A stretch of 64,000 nt of DNA from Marinobacter sp. DY40_1A1 (GTDB taxonomy: Bacteria > Pseudomonadota > Gammaproteobacteria > Pseudomonadales > Oleiphilaceae), in NCBI RefSeq assembly GCF_016597815.1, contig NZ_VCHA01000002.1:496001-560000 (forward strand), in the 5' to 3' direction. The position numbers and the translations under genes are program-made. A model generated the notes under the pieces. The model was given only the letters and a program-made list of their open reading frames with translations, made no database searches and was not told the DNA's origin. Numbering within the stretch: position 1 is the first letter of the stretch; each line of letters begins with the position of its first letter. Below are positions 7,669 through 18,158 of the stretch, in pieces.

Positions 7669-10296
7669 ATGAGTGAAGCACCTGAGCTAAAGACCACTCT
7701 GAGTATTTCTGGCGCCACCTGTCAGGGCTGTGTGAAGAAGATTCGCAATGCCCTGGAGCCGTTGATCGGTGATGCGAGCCTGGTTGAGGTTAATCTGGAA
7801 GAGCAAACGGTCGCTTTGCCGGAAGGCATTGATTCCACCGAAGCTGCCAGGATTGTGTCGGAAGCGGGTTTCCCGGCAGAGCTAGTGGGCGCAGCTGAAA
7901 AACCCGCCAGCTGTTGCGCGTCCAAAGCAAAAAAGCAGGACTCAGAGTCTGTTCCAAACGCCGAAAAACAGGCCAAAGCGCCAGAGAGCAAACCTGAAAA
8001 ACCGGCAGCGCCTGCGCCAGGTGACGATCAAGTGCTGCTGGCGGTAACTGGCGCTACTTGTGCATCTTGTGTGAATACGATTGAGAAGGCGCTGAAGTCG
8101 GTGCCCGGCGTTACCCATGCCCACATGAATCTTGCGGACAATACCGCTACGGCAACGGGCGTGTCGGATGCGCAAGCTTTGATCAAAGCGGTAGAGAGTT
8201 CCGGTTATGGCGCCAGTGTGATTGAAGATGCTGACGCGGCAGACGACCAGAAGCAGGAAGAGGACAAGAAGCGGTACAAAACCCTGCTGGTAAAAATGGC
8301 AATCAGCCTGGGGCTGGGTGTTGCCATGATGGTCTATGGCATGACGTTCGGCTCCATGACCATATCCGAAGCAAACCAGGGCGTGTGGTTTGGGCTCGGC
8401 GTGTTAACCCTGTTGGTTATGGCCGGCACGGGTGGGCATTTTTTCACCGGGGCATGGAAGGCGTTTCGGCACCACAATGCCAATATGGATACCTTGATCG
8501 CTCTCGGTACAGGTACCGCATGGTTGTATTCCATTACGGTGGTGAGTATTCCTGAGGCTTTGCCAGAAATGGCGCGGCATGTGTATTTTGAAGCCTCCGC
8601 CATGATTATCGGCCTGATCAACCTGGGTCAGGCGCTGGAACTCCGGGCCAAGGGGAAAACCTCCGAAGCGGTTCGTCGGCTGCTGGATTTACGGGCAAAA
8701 ACGGCACGGGTGATTCGTGACGGGCACGAACAGGACATTCCGGTAGAAGATGTACGCAAAGGCGATCACATTCGGGTTCGCCCCGGTGAGAACTTGCCGG
8801 TGGACGGAGTTGTTGTTGAAGGCAGCACCCGTGTGGATGAAAGCATGCTCACTGGCGAGCCCATGCCGGTTACCAAAGCAGAGGGTGACGAGGTATCTGC
8901 CGGTACTATGAATACTCATGGTGCGATTGTGTACAAGGCAACGCGGGTGGGCAGCGAAACGGCATTGGCGCAGATTATTCATCTGGTTAAAAAAGCCCAG
9001 GGCTCAAAACCTGCCATTGGGCGGCTTGCAGACAAGATATCCTCGGTGTTTGTGCCCAGTGTAATGCTCATTGCCGTGGCCGCGGCACTGGTTTGGTACA
9101 ACGTTGGGCCAGAGCCTGCTGTAGTGCATATGATCATCGCGGCTACCACCGTTCTGATCATTGCCTGCCCTTGCGCGCTAGGCTTGGCCACACCTATGTC
9201 CGTGATGGTAGGCGTTGGTAAAGCAGCTGAATACGGCGCCCTGATTCGCCAGGGAGATGCCCTGCAAACCGCCGGCAAGATCGATCTGGTGATCCTCGAC
9301 AAAACCGGCACCATTACCGAAGGCCACCCGGCCGTTACCAGCGTGCACGCTGTGAGCGGTGATGAAGCGCAATTGCTGGCCCTGGCCTCAGGCCTGGAGA
9401 TGCATTCCGAGCACCCACTTGCGGAAGCCGTGGTTAACAAAGCCAAAGAGCAAAACATTCAGCCTCTCAACGTCACCGGGTTTGAGGCGCTGAATGGCAA
9501 GGGCGTTGTCGGCGAACTTGAAGGTGATGCGATTCGTCTTGGCAATCGCCGTTGGCTGGAATCCGAGGGCATTGCGCTTGACGGGCTGGCCGATGCCGAG
9601 AAAGCCATCACCGAGCAGGCTGGCACACCGCTGTTTCTTGCCCGGGGCACAGAATTACTGGGTGTAATGGGTGTTGCCGATGCCATCAAGGCGGATTCAG
9701 AGGCCGCCATCCAGCGTATGCACGACGCTGGCATCAGAGTCATGATGGTTACCGGCGATATTGACGCCACAGCCAAAGCTATTTCTGCAAAAACCGGCAT
9801 TGATGAGTACCGTGCAGAAGTTCTGCCGGAAGACAAAGCCGATGTGGTGAACGAAATGCGAGCCAAAGGCTACACCGTGGCCATGGTGGGTGACGGCATC
9901 AACGATGCGCCAGCTCTGGCCGCATCCGATGTGGGCTTCGCCATAGGAACAGGCACCGACGTTGCGATTGAAAGCGCCGCCATTACCCTGATGCGGGGCT
10001 CCCTGCATGGAGTCCCGGATGCGATTGAGGTCTCCCGGGCGACAGTGAGCAATATCCACCAGAACCTTTTTGGTGCCTTTATTTACAACGTACTGGGTAT
10101 TCCCGTAGCAGCAGGCCTGCTGTACCCGGTTTGGGGCATATTGATGAGCCCGATTCTTGCGGGCGCCGCCATGTCGCTGTCGTCGGTAACCGTTGTAACC
10201 AACGCCAACCGGCTGCGCCTGTTCAAAACCAGCCACAAGCCAGCTCAAACGCGGGAACAGAGCCAGCACCAGCAGCAGAAAGAGGAGCGGAACTGA
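7669..10296 (+). CDS. copA: Copper-exporting P1B-type ATPase
   Basis: An inner-membrane Cu(I) efflux pump of 875 residues. Two N-terminal heavy-metal domains carry GATCQGC (15-21) and GATCASC (128-134). They are separated by a long Lys/Glu/Pro-rich linker with a Cys-Cys pair (SCCAS, about 81-85). The transmembrane metal site CPC lies in IIACPCALG (about 500), the phosphorylated Asp in DKTGT (about 544), the HP motif in SEHPLAEA, and the hinge motif is GDGINDAPA (about 741). CPC plus GATCxxC domains indicate copper or silver. The stop overlaps the start of the next short gene (TGATG). It is operonic with merR. Confidence 0.95.
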   Translation: MSEAPELKTTLSISGATCQGCVKKIRNALEPLIGDASLVEVNLEEQTVALPEGIDSTEAARIVSEAGFPAELVGAAEKPASCCASKAKKQDSESVPNAEKQAKAPESKPEKPAAPAPGDDQVLLAVTGATCASCVNTIEKALKSVPGVTHAHMNLADNTATATGVSDAQALIKAVESSGYGASVIEDADAADDQKQEEDKKRYKTLLVKMAISLGLGVAMMVYGMTFGSMTISEANQGVWFGLGVLTLLVMAGTGGHFFTGAWKAFRHHNANMDTLIALGTGTAWLYSITVVSIPEALPEMARHVYFEASAMIIGLINLGQALELRAKGKTSEAVRRLLDLRAKTARVIRDGHEQDIPVEDVRKGDHIRVRPGENLPVDGVVVEGSTRVDESMLTGEPMPVTKAEGDEVSAGTMNTHGAIVYKATRVGSETALAQIIHLVKKAQGSKPAIGRLADKISSVFVPSVMLIAVAAALVWYNVGPEPAVVHMIIAATTVLIIACPCALGLATPMSVMVGVGKAAEYGALIRQGDALQTAGKIDLVILDKTGTITEGHPAVTSVHAVSGDEAQLLALASGLEMHSEHPLAEAVVNKAKEQNIQPLNVTGFEALNGKGVVGELEGDAIRLGNRRWLESEGIALDGLADAEKAITEQAGTPLFLARGTELLGVMGVADAIKADSEAAIQRMHDAGIRVMMVTGDIDATAKAISAKTGIDEYRAEVLPEDKADVVNEMRAKGYTVAMVGDGINDAPALAASDVGFAIGTGTDVAIESAAITLMRGSLHGVPDAIEVSRATVSNIHQNLFGAFIYNVLGIPVAAGLLYPVWGILMSPILAGAAMSLSSVTVVTNANRLRLFKTSHKPAQTREQSQHQQQKEERN

Positions 10297-10412
10297 TGGA
10301 AACTATATTGGTCAATGCTGGAGGGCTTGTTCTGATGGCCGCCATCGTTTGGTGGTTCTGGCTTTCATCATCCAGTACCGACACACCTGCAGAAGATCAC
10401 AGCCATCACTGA
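10296..10412 (+). CDS. 38-residue single-span membrane peptide, copper operon
   Basis: A 38-residue peptide: a hydrophobic segment (about residues 4-24, ending in WWFWL) followed by a Ser/Thr-rich stretch and a histidine-rich tail ending DHSHH. Its ATG at 10296 overlaps the copA stop as TGATG, a strong sign of translational coupling. The His tail could bind metal at the membrane surface, so an accessory role for CopA is inferred. I do not recognise a named family. A longer in-frame reading starting inside copA is a shadow. Confidence 0.7.
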   Translation: METILVNAGGLVLMAAIVWWFWLSSSSTDTPAEDHSHH

Positions 10413-10437
10413 ACACCACATTACAGAGAGAACGACC

Positions 10438-10887
10438 ATGAAAAAACAGATTCTCGGAATGGCCCTGACTGCCACCCTTGGCTTCAGCACCCCATTATTG
10501 GCGGCCGGCGCCGCACAGAGCATCCATGTTTACAAATCGCCCACCTGCGGCTGCTGCACAGACTGGATCGACCATCTGGAAAGCAACGGCTTTGAGGTGG
10601 AAGTTACCGACACCCACAACATGAACCGTGTAAAAATGGAAGCCGGCCTTAGCCCCAATCTGGCCAGCTGCCACACGGCTTTCGTGGGTGACTATGTGAT
10701 CGAAGGTCACGTACCTGCCAGCGACATTCACCGGCTGATTGCCGATGCTCCAAAAGCCAGTGGCCTTGCGGTTCCCGGCATGCCTGCCGGTTCACCGGGC
10801 ATGGAAATGGGCGACCGCAAAGACCATTATCAGGTGCTTTTGTTTAACAAAAGCGGCCAGACCAAAGTCTTTTCCGAGCACAATTAG
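10438..10887 (+). CDS. DUF411 periplasmic copper-binding protein
   Basis: A 149-residue exported protein. A Sec signal peptide (cleavage likely after LLAAG, about residue 23) precedes a DUF411 domain with a thioredoxin-like start and a CGCC motif (YKSPTCGCCTDW). Further conserved features are the single Cys in LASCHTAFVGDYVIEGHVP and the PGMPAGSPGME loop. DUF411 proteins are regularly encoded with copper pumps and are thought to bind copper in the periplasm; the exact role is not settled. It ends the copper operon, 25 nt after the small membrane peptide, and is followed by a strong hairpin. Confidence 0.9.
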   Translation: MKKQILGMALTATLGFSTPLLAAGAAQSIHVYKSPTCGCCTDWIDHLESNGFEVEVTDTHNMNRVKMEAGLSPNLASCHTAFVGDYVIEGHVPASDIHRLIADAPKASGLAVPGMPAGSPGMEMGDRKDHYQVLLFNKSGQTKVFSEHN

Positions 10888-10892
10888 CCTTC

Positions 10893-10921
10893 GGCGAGGC
10901 GCTGAATCACAGCGCCTCGCC
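10893..10921 (+). terminator. Hairpin after the copper operon
   Basis: A perfect 12-bp GC-rich stem (10893-10904 with 10910-10921) with a 5-nt loop starts 5 nt after the DUF411 stop. No clear T-tract follows, so it may stabilise the 3' end or terminate weakly. Confidence 0.6.
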
Positions 10922-11030
10922 CCGAAACCTGTGTAACAGCATTCTTGCCGCACAGGTAGCTATGCTGATCTGGCGCAGGTTGCGATAATTTCCTCACGCT
11001 CTTTTCTATAATCTTGCCTGCCAGTGCACT

Positions 11031-12791
11031 ATGATTATTCCCGATCCCCCCCTGGAATGGAGACGGAATTGCTTGCGACTTAAAACCCGGTTCCTCAGCA
11101 TTGCTGCCGGCCTGATCATTATCGCTGCATGTGCCTCCTGGTTAGCCTACCGGGAGCTCTCCGCCGATCTGATTGAGCGCTGGGGGCAACAGGTAGCCGA
11201 AATACAGGTGCGCTATGACAGCGCCCGCTTGCTGCAATCTCTGGAGCGCGAGATTGGCCTCGCCCGTCAAATGGCCAGCTCCACCGCACTGATCAACTGG
11301 GCAAAAGAGCCAGATAGCAAGGCTCTGGAAGCTAATGCCATCCACGAAATGGAAAGCTTTCGCGACAACTTCCGGGACAACAGCTATTTCGTCGCTCTCC
11401 GGGAAAGCGGCCGCTACTACTTCAACAACGAAAAAGATGAGTACGCCGATCAGCAGTTCCGCTATGTCCTGAGCCCAGATGAGCCCAATGATGCATGGTT
11501 TTACCAACTGATCGAAGAAGGGCGAGATTTCCATCTGAACGTCAATCCCGATACCGAACTGGGCGTTACCAAGCTCTGGATTGATGTGCTGATGCGCGGC
11601 CCTGACAATCAGATTGTAGGTATGGTGGGCACCGGCATGAATCTCGACAGGTTTCTTCAGGATATTGTGGATATTAACCAGGAAGGTATCACCACCCTGT
11701 TTGTCGATTACAACGGCGCCATACAGTTATATCGGGATCGTAACTACATTGATTTTGCCAGCGTCATAAAGCCCGAAGGCCAGAAAAACACCGTCGACCT
11801 GCTGTTTGAAGCTCCCGAGGACAAACAGAAAATTCTTGGCATGCTCCAGCTACTCAAGAAAAGCTCTGGCACAGCAGGTCATGTCGAAAGCGGATTTGTC
11901 ACCGTAGAGGGTCGCCAACACCTTGCCGGAGTTGCTTATTTGCCAGCGATCGGCTGGTTCGAAATCACCCTGCTGGATCTCAACACGCTATTACCCAAAA
12001 GCTATCTGTGGCCTCTGGTGGCCGTTTTCCTCGCCAGTCTCCTGATTACACTGATGGTGTTCCACCTGATTATCCAGTCGCGCATCGTAAAGCCCATCGT
12101 GGGGCTGGAAGAGGCAGTGGAAAAAGTGCGCAGCGGCAGTTTCATCCTGCCTCGCCTGGACAAGCCGGATAACGAGATTGGTCGTCTTGTAGACCATTTC
12201 GAAAAAATGACCGAGAGCTTACGTGACTCCACGAGGCAACTGGAGAACAAAGTTGCCCAGCGTACCGACGAACTGAATCGGCTTGCCCGAATTGATCCCC
12301 TCACAGGCCTGAAAAACCGCCGCGGGATAGACGAAGCTCTGGATGATGAAATTCAGCGCTCAGCCCGCTCGGGTAATGGCTTTGGCCTGATCTGGCTCGA
12401 CATAGATCACTTCAAATCCATTAATGACCAGCTTGGCCATCAAGCCGGCGACGAAATTCTCTGTCGCGTTGCCCTGTGGCTGAAAGCCAGCCTTCGCCCC
12501 TACGATTGTCCCGGGCGCTGGGGCGGTGATGAGTTCGTCATACTGCTCTCCCCTTGCGACCCGACAACGTTGAAGCAAATCGCCAGGCGCATTCGTGAAA
12601 GTGTTGAGGTGGAGAGCCGTAAAACCGGCACACCTGTCACCATCAGCGTGGGTGGATATTTCTCCGAACCCGGGGACAACACCGACAGGGTTTTGCGAAA
12701 TGCAGACCAGGCTCTGTATCGCGCCAAGAAAGAAGGCCGCAACCGCGTTTGCATCAACACCCCAGAAGATACGGAAATTAACCCAGCGTAA
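11031..12791 (+). CDS. Cache-HAMP-GGDEF diguanylate cyclase
   Basis: A 586-residue membrane cyclase. A first transmembrane segment (about 21-41) is followed by a large periplasmic double-Cache-like sensor (about 45-320), a second transmembrane segment (about 325-347), a HAMP linker (about 348-400), a short coiled coil and a GGDEF domain. The motif GGDEF is at 498-502 and an RxxD inhibitory site (RPYD) lies five residues upstream. An active, product-inhibited c-di-GMP synthase responding to an external small molecule is expected. The start is uncertain: ATG 11031 lacks a ribosome site, while TTG 11073 has GGAG about 10 nt upstream and would give MRLKTRFLS before the anchor. Confidence 0.88.
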   Translation: MIIPDPPLEWRRNCLRLKTRFLSIAAGLIIIAACASWLAYRELSADLIERWGQQVAEIQVRYDSARLLQSLEREIGLARQMASSTALINWAKEPDSKALEANAIHEMESFRDNFRDNSYFVALRESGRYYFNNEKDEYADQQFRYVLSPDEPNDAWFYQLIEEGRDFHLNVNPDTELGVTKLWIDVLMRGPDNQIVGMVGTGMNLDRFLQDIVDINQEGITTLFVDYNGAIQLYRDRNYIDFASVIKPEGQKNTVDLLFEAPEDKQKILGMLQLLKKSSGTAGHVESGFVTVEGRQHLAGVAYLPAIGWFEITLLDLNTLLPKSYLWPLVAVFLASLLITLMVFHLIIQSRIVKPIVGLEEAVEKVRSGSFILPRLDKPDNEIGRLVDHFEKMTESLRDSTRQLENKVAQRTDELNRLARIDPLTGLKNRRGIDEALDDEIQRSARSGNGFGLIWLDIDHFKSINDQLGHQAGDEILCRVALWLKASLRPYDCPGRWGGDEFVILLSPCDPTTLKQIARRIRESVEVESRKTGTPVTISVGGYFSEPGDNTDRVLRNADQALYRAKKEGRNRVCINTPEDTEINPA

Positions 12792-12861
12792 CGGGTCTGA
12801 CTCGCATCGCCATAACCGTTATACTCCGCCCCATCATTCATTTTTTTAGCCAGGTTAACCC

Positions 12862-14883
12862 ATGCTCAACGCCGACGCTCTCAGCCAGTTGCGCCAGCTA
12901 AAGTCTGACATTGAGGAAAGCAAAGTTGTTTTCCCCGGGACCGTTAAATCCACAAACGGCCGTTTCGGATTCGTCGCACTGGATGAAGGGCGGGATGTAT
13001 TCCTGCCACCGGAAGAAATGCAAAGAGTGCTCCCGGGTGACCGGGTAAATGTTATCGAACAGGAAGTGGAAAAAGGTAAAACCCAGGGTGTCGTGGACGA
13101 GCTTCTTGAAAGCCGGCTAAGCACCTTTGTCGGGCGCTACCTGGTAAAGGGCAAAGGCCATTTTGTGGTGCCGGAAACTCCGGGCATCAATCGCTGGATT
13201 TTCATTCCGCCAAAAGAGCGCATGAACGCGCAGCCTGACGATTACCTGTACTGCTGCATGCACAAACATCCAATCAAAGACGGCAAAGGTCAGGCCAAGG
13301 TTCTGCGAGTCATTGGCAAAGCCGGCGAACCTGGCATAGAGCGCGCCCTGACTCTGGCAACTTTCGATCTTTCAGACTCCTGGCCAGCGCCGGTTGTTGA
13401 ACAGGCAGAAAGCCTGAGCGAGGCTTCTATCGAAGCCCTCGGCGACGGCCGGGAAGACCGCACCGACCGGGCCTATGTGACCATCGACAGCCCCGCCACC
13501 CAGGACATGGACGACGCGCTTCTGGCCGAACCCAATGTGACTGGCTGGGCACTGTCCATAGCCATTGCCGACCCGGCTGCAGTTATCGACCAAAAAAGCG
13601 CAGCCGAGCTTGAAGCCTTCAAGCGCGCCACCGCCATTTATTTCCCGGGCGATCCCCTACCCATGCTTCCAGATACCATCAGCACCAGACTGTGCTCGCT
13701 GATGCCAGATGTGAAACGGCTGGCCCTGGTGTGTGATCTGCAGGTTAATAACGACGGCAGCCTGGGTGATTACAGCTTCCATCAAGCGGTCATCAGCTCA
13801 AAGGGCAAGCTCAGTTACGACCTGGTCTCCAACCTGATTGAAGGCCGCGAAGACGAAGACATCAAAGCTTTGCCGGATTCCGTGTGCAACAGCCTGGATC
13901 AACTTCATCAGGCTGCTACCGCATTGCGCAAATGGCGCAGCGAACATGCTTTGCTAAGCGGCGACCGCCCCGAGTTTCGTCTAAGGCTGGATGAAAACCG
14001 GCGCATTCGCAGCATCGAACCTTCGGTGCAGAACGAAGCGCACCGCCTGGTGGAAGAATGCATGGTTGCCGCCAACCGGTGCGCGGCCGATTTCCTGTCC
14101 AAACAGGCGTCTGGCCTGTTTATTCAGCATCCGGGGCTCAGGGATGACCGCGCCGACAACATTCGAGCATTGCTTGAAGCTTATGCGCCGCACCTGGCGG
14201 ATATAGATGCCACCACACCGGAAGGCTTCAAAGCACTGATGAAGGAAACATCCACTCTGGAGGCAGAAGTGCCAGTGAAATCCATCCTCTCGCGCCAGTT
14301 GGCCCGGGCAGAAATGACGTTCACTGCAGCACCCCATCAGGGCATGGGACTAAACGCCTACACCACGTTTACGTCTCCGCTGCGCAAGTATTCTGACCTG
14401 TATGTGCACCGCATGATTAAAGCAGTGCTTTGGGACGCCCCCATGAAAGCCTTGAGCGGGGACGAACTGTTGACTCTCCAGAACGCTCAGTTCAAAGCCC
14501 GACAGGCCGCCAACAGTCTGGAAACCTGGCTCAAGAGCGATTTTGCCAAAACCCTGGGCGAGGAGCCTCTGGATGGTGTAATCAGCCGAACCATTCCGGC
14601 AGGATTCTTCGTGCGGCTTGAAGCCAACGGGCTGGAAGGGTTTGTCAGTTGCAAGGATCTTAACGGCAAATACAGCTTTGACCCTGTGACACTTCGCCTG
14701 ATTCACAACAAGAACGGACGCATATTCCAGCTGGACCAAGCGGTTAAAGTGAGTTTTTCCGGAGTGGACGAAGAGCGGCGGCAGATTAACTTCAAACTGG
14801 TAGAAGCGGTTGAAGTGCCAAAGACCACTGCAAAGGAAAGTGCGCAGGATACTGGGAAAAACAGCGACGACAGCAAAAGCTGA
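12862..14883 (+). CDS. rnb: RNase II-family 3'-5' exoribonuclease
   Basis: A 673-residue RNB-family exonuclease that degrades RNA processively from the 3' end. An N-terminal cold-shock/OB region (GRFGFVALDEGRDVFLPPEEM) precedes the RNB catalytic core with the metal-binding aspartates in TQDMDDAL (about 213-220), and a C-terminal S1 domain (EEPLDGVISRTIPAGFFVRL onwards). Length and lack of the extra RNase R domains favour RNase II over RNase R. The last 30 residues are polar. It is monocistronic, converging on the acyltransferase gene. Confidence 0.88.
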   Translation: MLNADALSQLRQLKSDIEESKVVFPGTVKSTNGRFGFVALDEGRDVFLPPEEMQRVLPGDRVNVIEQEVEKGKTQGVVDELLESRLSTFVGRYLVKGKGHFVVPETPGINRWIFIPPKERMNAQPDDYLYCCMHKHPIKDGKGQAKVLRVIGKAGEPGIERALTLATFDLSDSWPAPVVEQAESLSEASIEALGDGREDRTDRAYVTIDSPATQDMDDALLAEPNVTGWALSIAIADPAAVIDQKSAAELEAFKRATAIYFPGDPLPMLPDTISTRLCSLMPDVKRLALVCDLQVNNDGSLGDYSFHQAVISSKGKLSYDLVSNLIEGREDEDIKALPDSVCNSLDQLHQAATALRKWRSEHALLSGDRPEFRLRLDENRRIRSIEPSVQNEAHRLVEECMVAANRCAADFLSKQASGLFIQHPGLRDDRADNIRALLEAYAPHLADIDATTPEGFKALMKETSTLEAEVPVKSILSRQLARAEMTFTAAPHQGMGLNAYTTFTSPLRKYSDLYVHRMIKAVLWDAPMKALSGDELLTLQNAQFKARQAANSLETWLKSDFAKTLGEEPLDGVISRTIPAGFFVRLEANGLEGFVSCKDLNGKYSFDPVTLRLIHNKNGRIFQLDQAVKVSFSGVDEERRQINFKLVEAVEVPKTTAKESAQDTGKNSDDSKS

Positions 14884-14898
14884 CGTCGCTCGTCAATG

Positions 14899-15792
14899 CT
14901 AGGGCTTGAGCATTTCCTCCAGGCGGGCGTCCTTGGCCTGCCACTGCTCACCCAACCAGTTCTTCACGTTGCGCCGGTGCTCTGCATCGGTCGCATAATC
15001 CCGTCCTTTCAGGTGTTCAGGGATTGTCACGGTATGAATTTCCATTTTCACTTCCTTCATACGACCACAAATAAAGTCCCAGAATGAGGGTGCTCCGCCG
15101 GGATAAGCAATGGTGACATCAACCAGCGTTTGTATTGAATCGCCCATGGTATCCAGTACGAAAGCGGCGCCGCCTGCTTTTGGCGTGAGCAAATGCTTGT
15201 AACGGGATTTTTGCTTCGCATGTTTTGCAGGGGTAAACCGGGTACCTTCTACAAAGTTCATTACGCTCACAGGGGTATAACGAAACTTCTCGCAGGCACG
15301 GCGAGTGGCTTTGAGATCTTCCCCACGCTTCTCCGGATGCTTGATCAGATATTCCCGGGAGTACCGCTTCATAAATGGGAAATCCAGGCCCCACCAGGCC
15401 AACCCGATAACGGGAACCCAAATCAGCTGTTGCTTCAGAAAGAACTTCAAAAAAGGTGCACGGCGATTGAACACCCGCTGCATGGCAAAAATATCCACCC
15501 AGCTCTGGTGATTGCTGAGAACCAGGTACCAGCTTTCACGACGCAGGTTTTCCGCACCAGTGACATGCCATTTAGTGCCGTGGGTAAGCTTCATCCAGCC
15601 TGTGTTGCAGGCCACCCAGGACTCTGAAATCCAGATAATGATCTTGGTACAAAGTACCCGAAAGCCCTTGTGTGGGATAATGAGCTTCAGCAAGGCCGGG
15701 ATATAAAGCAGCACACACCAGAAGAGCGTGTTAATTGCCAACAAAATGGAGTTGAGCACACCAATAACGGGAGCAGGTAGGAAACTGAGCAT
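14899..15792 (-). CDS. PlsC-type acyltransferase (YihG-like)
   Basis: A 297-residue membrane acyltransferase. The catalytic block is the HX4D motif in NHQSWVDIF (about residues 85-93) and the acceptor-binding block is NFVEGTRFTP. Two hydrophobic segments lie near the N-terminus. Its organisation resembles YihG/LPLAT proteins, which acylate lysophospholipids in the inner membrane. The ATG at 15792 has AGGA at a good distance; a GTG at 15846 would add 18 unlikely residues. It converges on the RNase II gene with a 15-nt gap. Confidence 0.85.
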   Translation of the reverse strand: MLSFLPAPVIGVLNSILLAINTLFWCVLLYIPALLKLIIPHKGFRVLCTKIIIWISESWVACNTGWMKLTHGTKWHVTGAENLRRESWYLVLSNHQSWVDIFAMQRVFNRRAPFLKFFLKQQLIWVPVIGLAWWGLDFPFMKRYSREYLIKHPEKRGEDLKATRRACEKFRYTPVSVMNFVEGTRFTPAKHAKQKSRYKHLLTPKAGGAAFVLDTMGDSIQTLVDVTIAYPGGAPSFWDFICGRMKEVKMEIHTVTIPEHLKGRDYATDAEHRRNVKNWLGEQWQAKDARLEEMLKP

Positions 15793-15960
15793 ACGGTTCC
15801 TGTTGTGATTATTTAGCCAGTGGTGGGCAATCATACCAATCAGCACCGGCTATGGGCAGTGGCTGATTGTGACCGCTCTGCCAACCAAAAGTGACAGTAT
15901 TGCCATGGCGCTGCCAAGGGTTTGGCATTAGCCTCACATCTTTTATCACGGATCTTCCCA

Positions 15961-17112
15961 ATGCCCAATATTATCAACGCCGCAACCAAAAGAGCTGCCA
16001 GGCTGGCACGGCAAACATCCCGTTATGCCGGCAATGCCTTTGACCGTGTATTCCGTGCTGCCAGCCTGGTGCAAGCGGGGCAAACACCTTTTGAAACCCT
16101 TCATACCGATGGTCTGGTCAGCTTGCGCTATTACCCGCCACTGAAAGAAGACGTCATCGAGCTTGATGGCATAACCATTCCCGTTGAGACAAACAGACAC
16201 CGAACACCGGTGGTGATTATTCCGCCGCTGGCAGTAAACATGTTGATCTACGATCTTTTCCCTCAACGCAGCTTGGTGAGATTTCTGCGAGCGAAGGGCT
16301 TTGAGGTGTATCTCATAGACTGGGGCGTACCAACACGGGCACACAGCCATTACAACCTGCATACCTATGTGGCAGAACTCCTGCCAGCCTCCCTTGAACG
16401 GGTTCGCCAACACAGTGGCGAGCAGGAATTGTCGCTGCACGGCTGGAGCATGGGCGGCATGTTCACCCTGTTTTATTCGGCTCTGAGCAAAGACCAGCAC
16501 ATTCGTAATGCCATTGTGCTGGGCTCGCCCATCGACAGCCACGCGTCCGGCGTTCTTGGGCTGCTAAACCAGCGGCTGGCCGATATTGCCGGAGCTGTTC
16601 GCAAGCGCACAGGATTTCAGCTTCACAACCTCAAACCCCACTGGTTTCACAGCCCGGGTTGGGCGAACACCATCGGCTTCAAACTAACCAACCCTATCGG
16701 CAGTATTATGGGTTACTGGGAGCTGATTATCCGCCTGGGAGACCGGGAGTTTGTTAGCAGTCATGCCACCACCTCCGCCTTCCTGGATCGCATGGTCGCC
16801 TACCCCGGCGGTATCGTTCAGGACGCGGTGGTTCGGCTCTGGATCGATAACGAATTATCCCGCGGCAAGGTGCAAATTGGTGACGATCACGCACAGCTGA
16901 TCAACGTAAACGCCAACCTGTTTGCCGTGGCAGGCAGCGAAGACACCATGGTAACGCCGGCTGCGGCCAGGAGTTTGATGGACCATATCAGCTCCGTGGA
17001 CAAAACCTTCCGCGTTACTCCCGGTGGGCACATGGGCATTCTGGCCGGTAGCAAAGCGCCTCGGGAAAGCTGGCTGGAAATCGCTGAATGGTTGGGCCAG
17101 CGTTCAGATTAA
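15961..17112 (+). CDS. PhaC-like alpha/beta hydrolase with Ser nucleophile
   Basis: A 383-residue protein resembling class III/I polyhydroxyalkanoate synthases in layout (YDLFPQRSLVRFLRAKGFEVYLIDWG). The nucleophile elbow, however, is GWSMGG with serine, where true PHA synthases have cysteine. The likely Asp and His of the triad are in AGSEDTMVTP and PGGHMGI. A hydrolase or acyltransferase acting on hydroxyacyl esters is therefore more likely than a polymerase. The ATG at 15961 is preferred to a TTG at 15922. A LysR gene follows 48 nt later on the same strand. Confidence 0.8.
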   Translation: MPNIINAATKRAARLARQTSRYAGNAFDRVFRAASLVQAGQTPFETLHTDGLVSLRYYPPLKEDVIELDGITIPVETNRHRTPVVIIPPLAVNMLIYDLFPQRSLVRFLRAKGFEVYLIDWGVPTRAHSHYNLHTYVAELLPASLERVRQHSGEQELSLHGWSMGGMFTLFYSALSKDQHIRNAIVLGSPIDSHASGVLGLLNQRLADIAGAVRKRTGFQLHNLKPHWFHSPGWANTIGFKLTNPIGSIMGYWELIIRLGDREFVSSHATTSAFLDRMVAYPGGIVQDAVVRLWIDNELSRGKVQIGDDHAQLINVNANLFAVAGSEDTMVTPAAARSLMDHISSVDKTFRVTPGGHMGILAGSKAPRESWLEIAEWLGQRSD

Positions 17113-17160
17113 TGACGAGCCCGGTTCCGGGATCGGCAGTTGTGGATTACACTGCTACCC

Positions 17161-18072
17161 ATGAACCTTATTGATACATTCAATCTTGATATCCGCGCGC
17201 TCCACACCTTCGTTGCCGTTCTTGACGAAGGCAGTGTTTCCCGTGCTGCGGTCAAGCTTGGAGTCAGCCAATCCGCCGTAAGCCACACGCTCGACCGCCT
17301 GCGTAAAGCCCTGGGGGACCCCCTGTTTGTCAAATCCGGGCGCGGCATCACACCCACGCGCTACGCGGTGCAAGCCGGCTCTCATATTCGCCAGATTCTG
17401 GATGACCTGCATTCTCTGGCCTCTGGCCCACCCTTCACACCAGAAACCACCGAAATCTCGTTCACCATCGCCGCCAACGACTACGAGCGGGATTTACTCC
17501 TCCCGCAACTGATGCAACGCCTACGCCTGCAAGCGCCTGGCGTTACACTGCAGGTCATTGCCTCCGGCATTCCCACAGCAGACATGCTGCGTAAAAACAT
17601 CTGCGACCTGATCATCTCTCCCCACGCCCCGGAAGCCACCGACATTATGCAACGAGGGCTGATGGGGGATCACATGGTGGTTTTTTACGACCCCAGCCAA
17701 CGCGAAGCCCCTGAGACGGTTACCGATTACCTGAAAGCCGACCACATCGCCATGGTATTCGGCACCGGAGAAAAACCCGCTCTCGAAGCCGGCTTATCTG
17801 CACGCGGCCTAACCCGCCGTAACGTCATTACCGTCTCCAACTTCTCCGGCCTGCCGGAATTCCTCCGGGGCACAGACATGCTGGTTACCGCACCTGAGCG
17901 CATGAGCAAACACTTACTTCGGGATTTTGCCTGGGTGCCCTTACCCTTCAATTTCAAGCCATTTACCCTGCTGATGGTCTGGCACCGCCGCAACCAGAAC
18001 GACCCCGCGCACCGTTGGCTGAGAAACCAGGTGAACGCTGTCGCCGCCACCATGAATGGCCTGAACGACTAA
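17161..18072 (+). CDS. LysR-family transcriptional regulator
   Basis: A 303-residue LysR regulator: winged helix-turn-helix at about 10-70 (LHTFVAVLDEGSVSRAAVKLGVSQSAVSHTLDRLRKALG) and a substrate-binding domain at about 95-300. The target is unknown; the Bcr-type exporter gene downstream on the same strand is a candidate, but it is separated by hairpin element B. The ATG at 17161 is chosen over an in-frame GTG at 17140, although neither has a strong ribosome binding site. Confidence 0.88.
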   Translation: MNLIDTFNLDIRALHTFVAVLDEGSVSRAAVKLGVSQSAVSHTLDRLRKALGDPLFVKSGRGITPTRYAVQAGSHIRQILDDLHSLASGPPFTPETTEISFTIAANDYERDLLLPQLMQRLRLQAPGVTLQVIASGIPTADMLRKNICDLIISPHAPEATDIMQRGLMGDHMVVFYDPSQREAPETVTDYLKADHIAMVFGTGEKPALEAGLSARGLTRRNVITVSNFSGLPEFLRGTDMLVTAPERMSKHLLRDFAWVPLPFNFKPFTLLMVWHRRNQNDPAHRWLRNQVNAVAATMNGLND

Positions 18073-18158
18073 CCCATCTGTTTTGTTCATATATCCTATG
18101 AGCAGCGCCCCTGTTATTTTTTCGCAAGCCACCCCCTAGAATCCACTCCAATTGTCGG

